Assembly: GCA_038251625.1 (NCBI GenBank)
Contig: JBBSBE010000055.1
Location: 1-23,773 of the forward strand
DNA length: 23,773 nt
DNA from: JBBQXK01 sp038251625
GTDB lineage: Bacteria; Pseudomonadota; Alphaproteobacteria; Rhodobacterales; Rhodobacteraceae
Direction of reading: 5' to 3'
Positions 20,848 to 23,773 of this stretch are shown piece after piece. The stretch's first letter is position 1. Each line of letters starts with the position of its first letter. The translations under genes and the position numbers were made by a program. The notes beneath the pieces were generated by a model that did not search any database, was not told the origin of the DNA, and saw only the letters and a list, made by a program, of their open reading frames with translations.

Positions 20848-21555
20848 ATGGCGCTGGATCCGCAGATCATCGACACGCTGAAGGGTGTGTCCACCGCCAC
20901 CCTAACGACGGTGCTTTTGAAAAAGGGGCTTCGCAACGTCTGGATGCGGGGGACGAAACCCCTGCGGCCGGATCAGCCGCGCGTGGTGGGTGAGGCGTTC
21001 ACGCTGCGCTTCGTGCCCGCGCGCGAGGATCTTGCGACGCCGGAGAGCTGGTCTTCGCCCATATCGACCCGCGCCGCCATTGAAGCGATGCCCGAAGGGT
21101 GCATCGCGGTTGTCGATGCAATGGGGATCCGGGATGCGGGGATTTTCGGCGACATCCTCTGCGCGCGGATGGCGGGGCGCGGGGTGGCCGCACTGGTGAC
21201 GGACGGGGTGGTGCGCGATCTGGCCGGGGTGCTGGGAACCGGCTTGCCGGTCTGGTGCGACGGGGTGGCGGCGCCGCCATCGGTTGCAGGACTGACGTTC
21301 GTCGGTTGGGGCGAACCCATCGGCTGCGGCGGCGTGGCGGTCTGGCCGGGCGATGTGGTGGTGGCCGATGCCGACGGTGCCGTGCTGATCCCGGCGAAGC
21401 TTCTGGATGCCGTGCTGGCCGAGGCGCCCGAGCAGGAGCGGATGGAAGGCTGGATCATGGAGGAAGTCGGGCGCGGGGTGCCGCTGCCGGGGCTATATCC
21501 GATGAATGCCGACACCAAGGCGCGCTATGCGGCGTGGAAGGCCGCGCAGGGCTAG
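20848..21555 (+). CDS. RraA/HMG-aldolase-family protein
   Basis: A 235-residue RraA-like protein. The central motif GDILCARMAGRGVAALVTDG followed by VVRDLAG is the diagnostic one of this superfamily: a GD..., then R at the end of a helix, then DG...RD, where R and D hold the metal and pyruvate-like substrate in class II HMG/CHA aldolases. The superfamily also includes RraA, an RNase E inhibitor, but that protein is shorter (about 160 residues). The length and a C-terminal helical extension here suggest an enzyme, possibly an aldolase or decarboxylase acting on a pyruvate derivative; the substrate is not known. ATG 20848 follows AAGGGGG. Its TAG interlocks with the convergent gene's TAG in CTAG. 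Confidence 0.82.
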   Translation: MALDPQIIDTLKGVSTATLTTVLLKKGLRNVWMRGTKPLRPDQPRVVGEAFTLRFVPAREDLATPESWSSPISTRAAIEAMPEGCIAVVDAMGIRDAGIFGDILCARMAGRGVAALVTDGVVRDLAGVLGTGLPVWCDGVAAPPSVAGLTFVGWGEPIGCGGVAVWPGDVVVADADGAVLIPAKLLDAVLAEAPEQERMEGWIMEEVGRGVPLPGLYPMNADTKARYAAWKAAQG

Positions 21556-22196
21556 CCCTTTCCGCTGAAGACCAGCGCCGCATTGACCGCAAGCGCAAGG
21601 ATGACGGTGTTGTAGAAGAAGGCCACGACGGAATGCGCCAGCACGGCTTTTCGCATGGCCGTGCGCGTGACAGTGGCGTCTGACACCTGCGCCGTCATCC
21701 CGATGACAAAGGCGAAATAGGTGAAGTCCCATGGGCCCGGTTCGCGCCCGCCGGGAAAGTCGATCCCGCCCACATCGCCACCACCCGGCCGCGCGCGGTA
21801 GAAAAGCCCGGCGTAGTGATGCGCGGCCAGAAGATGCAGCGTTGCCCAGCCAAGTGGCACAGCGGCCAGTGCCACGGTGACCAGCCGCGGATCATTCCCG
21901 GAGTCGCGGTTCAACACGAAGAAGATCGTGGCGAGGCTGAGCATGATGATGAAAACCGCCAGAATGAGGATCAGCGGCAGGCCTTCGTCGCTGCCGACGG
22001 CGGCCGCGCGCAATCCCTCGGGGCTTTGGCGCAGCGCCAGACGAAGGGCAAGGATCAGATAACTGAGGAAAAACGCATCCGCACCAAGGATGGCCTGCTC
22101 CTGCCATCCCCGCACGATCAACCTTGACGCAAGCGTGACGAGTATCCCGATGGCAAGCGCCACAAGGAAAAGGCGATGGCGGTGAAGTCGGCCCAT
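21552..22196 (-). CDS. DUF1345 family membrane protein
   Basis: A 214-residue inner-membrane protein with about five hydrophobic segments. The DUF1345 hallmarks are LGWATLHLLAAHHYAGLFYR in the middle and GPWDFTYFAFVIGMTAQVSD, then VLAHSVVAFFYNTVILALAVN near the end. The family has no assigned function. It follows the L,D-transpeptidase gene by 20 bases on the same strand, so the two may be co-transcribed. Its stop overlaps that of the convergent RraA-family gene. Confidence 0.88.
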   Translation of the reverse strand: MGRLHRHRLFLVALAIGILVTLASRLIVRGWQEQAILGADAFFLSYLILALRLALRQSPEGLRAAAVGSDEGLPLILILAVFIIMLSLATIFFVLNRDSGNDPRLVTVALAAVPLGWATLHLLAAHHYAGLFYRARPGGGDVGGIDFPGGREPGPWDFTYFAFVIGMTAQVSDATVTRTAMRKAVLAHSVVAFFYNTVILALAVNAALVFSGKG

Positions 22197-22216
22197 TCAG
22201 CCCTTTCCGGGCGGTG

Positions 22217-23005
22217 TCAGGTTCCGGTGGGGGCTGCGGCGGCGCTGGCAGCCTGACGCGCCGCTTGTTCCGCCAGCGCGGCTTCAAGCGCCGTCCGGTT
22301 TTCCTGCGTATCCGGAACGGCGTTGCCGTGGATGTCGTCCATCCACGGCCCTTCCAGCGCAAGGCTTTCCTCGTAACTGCGGACCTTCACGCGGGTCCCG
22401 GGGTCCACCTGATTGAAGAGATGGATCGCATCCTGGTTGAACAGACGCACACACCCCGCCGACGACGCACGGCCGATCGAGGCATCGTCGATTGTCCCAT
22501 GGATGCGGTAATAGGTGTCGCGCTTGCCCCGGTAGAGGTAGAGCGCGCGCGAACCCAGCGGGCTTTCCAGCCCCCCGGCACGCCCGCCCGCATAGGGGCC
22601 GTACAATTCAGGATACTTGCGCAGCATGTTGGCCGTGGGGGTCCAGGACGGCCATTCAGCCTTGCGCCCGATGGAGCCGCCCGCACGCAACGCCGTGCCC
22701 TCGCGTCCGATACCCACGGTGTACCGCCATGCCTGGCCGGGGGCCGTGATGTAGTAAAGCCGCCGCGAATACGTGTCGATCACGATGGTGCCTGCGCCTT
22801 CGTCACCGGCATAGGCCACCTCTTCGCGGGGAACGCCTGCACCCAGAAAACGCGCCTCGACGGGCGCGATGAAGAACTCGCCATCCTGCACACCTTCGTA
22901 GCCGGGCACGATCTGCGGCGGGCTTTCCGCTTTCGGCGTTGCGCCGCAGGCGGCAAGAACGGTCAGGGCAAGGATGCCGGCGAGGCGGGTCAGGAGTGAT
23001 TTCAC
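22217..23005 (-). CDS. L,D-transpeptidase (YkuD domain) lipoprotein
   Basis: Crosslinks peptidoglycan through 3-3 bonds or anchors proteins to it, in the periplasm. The N-terminus is a lipoprotein signal with lipobox LAAC (C20 from the GTG start). The YkuD domain begins near GTIVIDTYSRRLYYI and ends with the catalytic set: the HGT histidine (YRIHGTIDDASIG) and the Cys in SSAGCVRLFNQDA. The C-terminus is a low-complexity alanine-rich tail. I chose GTG 23005 because it begins the signal peptide best; a TTG two codons upstream (23011) is also possible. An inverted repeat lies in the leader. Confidence 0.93.
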   Translation of the reverse strand: MKSLLTRLAGILALTVLAACGATPKAESPPQIVPGYEGVQDGEFFIAPVEARFLGAGVPREEVAYAGDEGAGTIVIDTYSRRLYYITAPGQAWRYTVGIGREGTALRAGGSIGRKAEWPSWTPTANMLRKYPELYGPYAGGRAGGLESPLGSRALYLYRGKRDTYYRIHGTIDDASIGRASSAGCVRLFNQDAIHLFNQVDPGTRVKVRSYEESLALEGPWMDDIHGNAVPDTQENRTALEAALAEQAARQAASAAAAPTGT

Positions 23006-23012
23006 GGTCAAA

Positions 23013-23045
23013 TCTCTTGTCTGGCAGGACGTTTACCGCAAGAGA
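23013..23045 (-). promoter_or_regulatory. Inverted repeat in the leader of the L,D-transpeptidase gene
   Basis: Perfect seven-base arms TCTCTTG (23013-23019) and CAAGAGA (23039-23045) with a 19-base spacer. On the minus-strand transcript the second arm to emerge, CAAGAGA, is also the best candidate ribosome site for the GTG start, so the hairpin could hide it. Confidence 0.3.
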
Positions 23046-23092
23046 CGCCGCGCGAGCGGGCCGGTCAACCCCCCGTAAGCATGCCCTTGGCG

Positions 23093-23123
23093 AAAAAGCC
23101 CCCGATGCGTTGCAGCGGGGGCT
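23093..23123 (-). terminator. Intrinsic terminator of the phytase-like gene
   Basis: On the minus strand an eight-base GC stem (AGCCCCCG with CGGGGGCT; arms 23116-23123 and 23097-23104) encloses an 11-base loop that can pair further as TGC/GCA. A run of five T follows directly. It begins 23 bases after the stop codon at 23147. Confidence 0.85.
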
Positions 23124-23146
23124 GTTCCAAGTCTGGGATCATGGGC

Positions 23147-23773
23147 TTATTCGACGGCGCCGATCGACCAAAAGAGCGTCTCGCCAGAGCTGTCGTCGAC
23201 CCCGTCATTGTCCGTCACAACCCAGCCGGTGCCAGCCGCGTCGACGGAGAAGCCTTCCACCTTGTCCATGGCGTATCCGTTCAGCGACAAAAGATCGGGA
23301 AGGAAATCGTGCACTTCTTCCTTTTCCACCACAGGCAGCGCCGCGCCGATATCGGCCGGAACCATCTGGCTTGCCGCCACGCGGAACAGCTTTTTCGTCT
23401 CGGCACGGTCCGCGATCTGGTTGTCCCGCTCGACAATGTAGACCCAGTCGCCGTGCAGGGTGATTTCCGACAGGCCCATCCAGGCACCCTCGGCAGGCTC
23501 GTTCAGCGGATAGTGCACGGCGCCCCAGGTCTTTTCCTTGGTGTTGTAGGCCACAAGCTTGACCATCCCTTCGGGATCGTCCTTCCATTCGCGCTGGACG
23601 GCCATCCAGAGCCAATCACCGGCAACGGTAATGCCCTCAAATCCAAAGCGAATTTCGTTTGACTGAAGGCCCTCGGGCAGGGCGATCTCTTGTTTGATCT
23701 CGCCTTTGTCATCGACGTTGTAGATCGCATGCGGGATCAGCCGGTCGCTGCGGCCCTCGGAGGCAAGCCAGAA
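23147..23773 (-). CDS. Esterase-like activity of phytase family protein, C-terminal part
   Basis: The reading frame enters from the right edge of the window and stays open for 208 residues to TAA at 23147; the start and N-terminus are outside. The sequence is beta-propeller-like, with repeated short strands (ITVAGDWLWMAVQ, ITLHGDWVYIVERDNQ, VEGFSVDAAGTGWVVTDNDG). The last is the conserved 'EG(F/L)...D..G..W...DN' motif of the phytase-like esterase domain. Such proteins are usually secreted; the actual substrate is unknown and phosphatase activity is not established from sequence. A strong terminator follows. Confidence 0.8.
   Translation of the reverse strand, partial: FWLASEGRSDRLIPHAIYNVDDKGEIKQEIALPEGLQSNEIRFGFEGITVAGDWLWMAVQREWKDDPEGMVKLVAYNTKEKTWGAVHYPLNEPAEGAWMGLSEITLHGDWVYIVERDNQIADRAETKKLFRVAASQMVPADIGAALPVVEKEEVHDFLPDLLSLNGYAMDKVEGFSVDAAGTGWVVTDNDGVDDSSGETLFWSIGAVE

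Overview
The window looks like a GC-rich alphaproteobacterial chromosome, most likely a member of the Rhodobacteraceae. The basis is the protein sequences (sdhCDAB, mdh, the ethylmalonyl-CoA pathway pair mcl2/mch, NnrU, DUF1737), the GTG/ATG 4-base overlaps and the heavy use of GC-ending codons. It is mostly core metabolism, densely packed, with about 32 genes and only one gene-free stretch longer than 300 bases (20163-20573). I see no tRNA, rRNA, CRISPR array or intact insertion sequence.

Layout. 1-202: end of a NYN-domain protein. 341-2947 (+): ispH, a DUF3429 membrane protein, rnhA and a TRIC/YicG-type membrane protein, apparently one operon. 2995-3513 (+): a TetR-like regulator whose promoter carries a palindromic operator and seems to give a leaderless mRNA. 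3510-6231 (-): three tandem peptide deformylase genes (the third has lost its catalytic Cys and Glu), then fmt and a small GlsB/YeaQ-type membrane protein. 6458-7630 (+): a MalY/PatB-type aminotransferase. 7614-9942 (-): a glycosyltransferase-like gene and two methyltransferase genes, AT-richer than their surroundings and tightly coupled, lying directly behind mdh (9958-10920, -).

11017-13090: a TauE/SafE transporter, a small secreted protein, and mcl2 ((3S)-malyl-CoA thioesterase). mcl2 leads a compact + strand run of NnrU-like protein, DUF1737 protein and mch (mesaconyl-CoA hydratase), followed by a DUF4344 metallopeptidase. 15832-20162 (+): sdhC-sdhD-sdhA, three small lipoprotein-like genes, then sdhB. 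A striking double palindrome lies upstream of sdhC. 20574-23773: a tiny membrane/zinc-ribbon-like protein, an RraA-family protein, a DUF1345 membrane protein, an L,D-transpeptidase and the C-terminal part of a phytase-like esterase-domain protein with a clear intrinsic terminator.

Metabolic theme. Malate dehydrogenase, succinate dehydrogenase, malyl-CoA thioesterase and mesaconyl-CoA hydratase link the TCA cycle to C2 assimilation by the ethylmalonyl-CoA pathway. The def/fmt group handles N-terminal formyl-methionine. No obvious new defence or mobile system is present. The best leads for undescribed biology are the glycosyltransferase/methyltransferase cassette, the active-site-dead deformylase paralogue, the envelope-protein trio inside the sdh operon, and two palindromic regulatory sites (upstream of sdhC and of the TetR gene).
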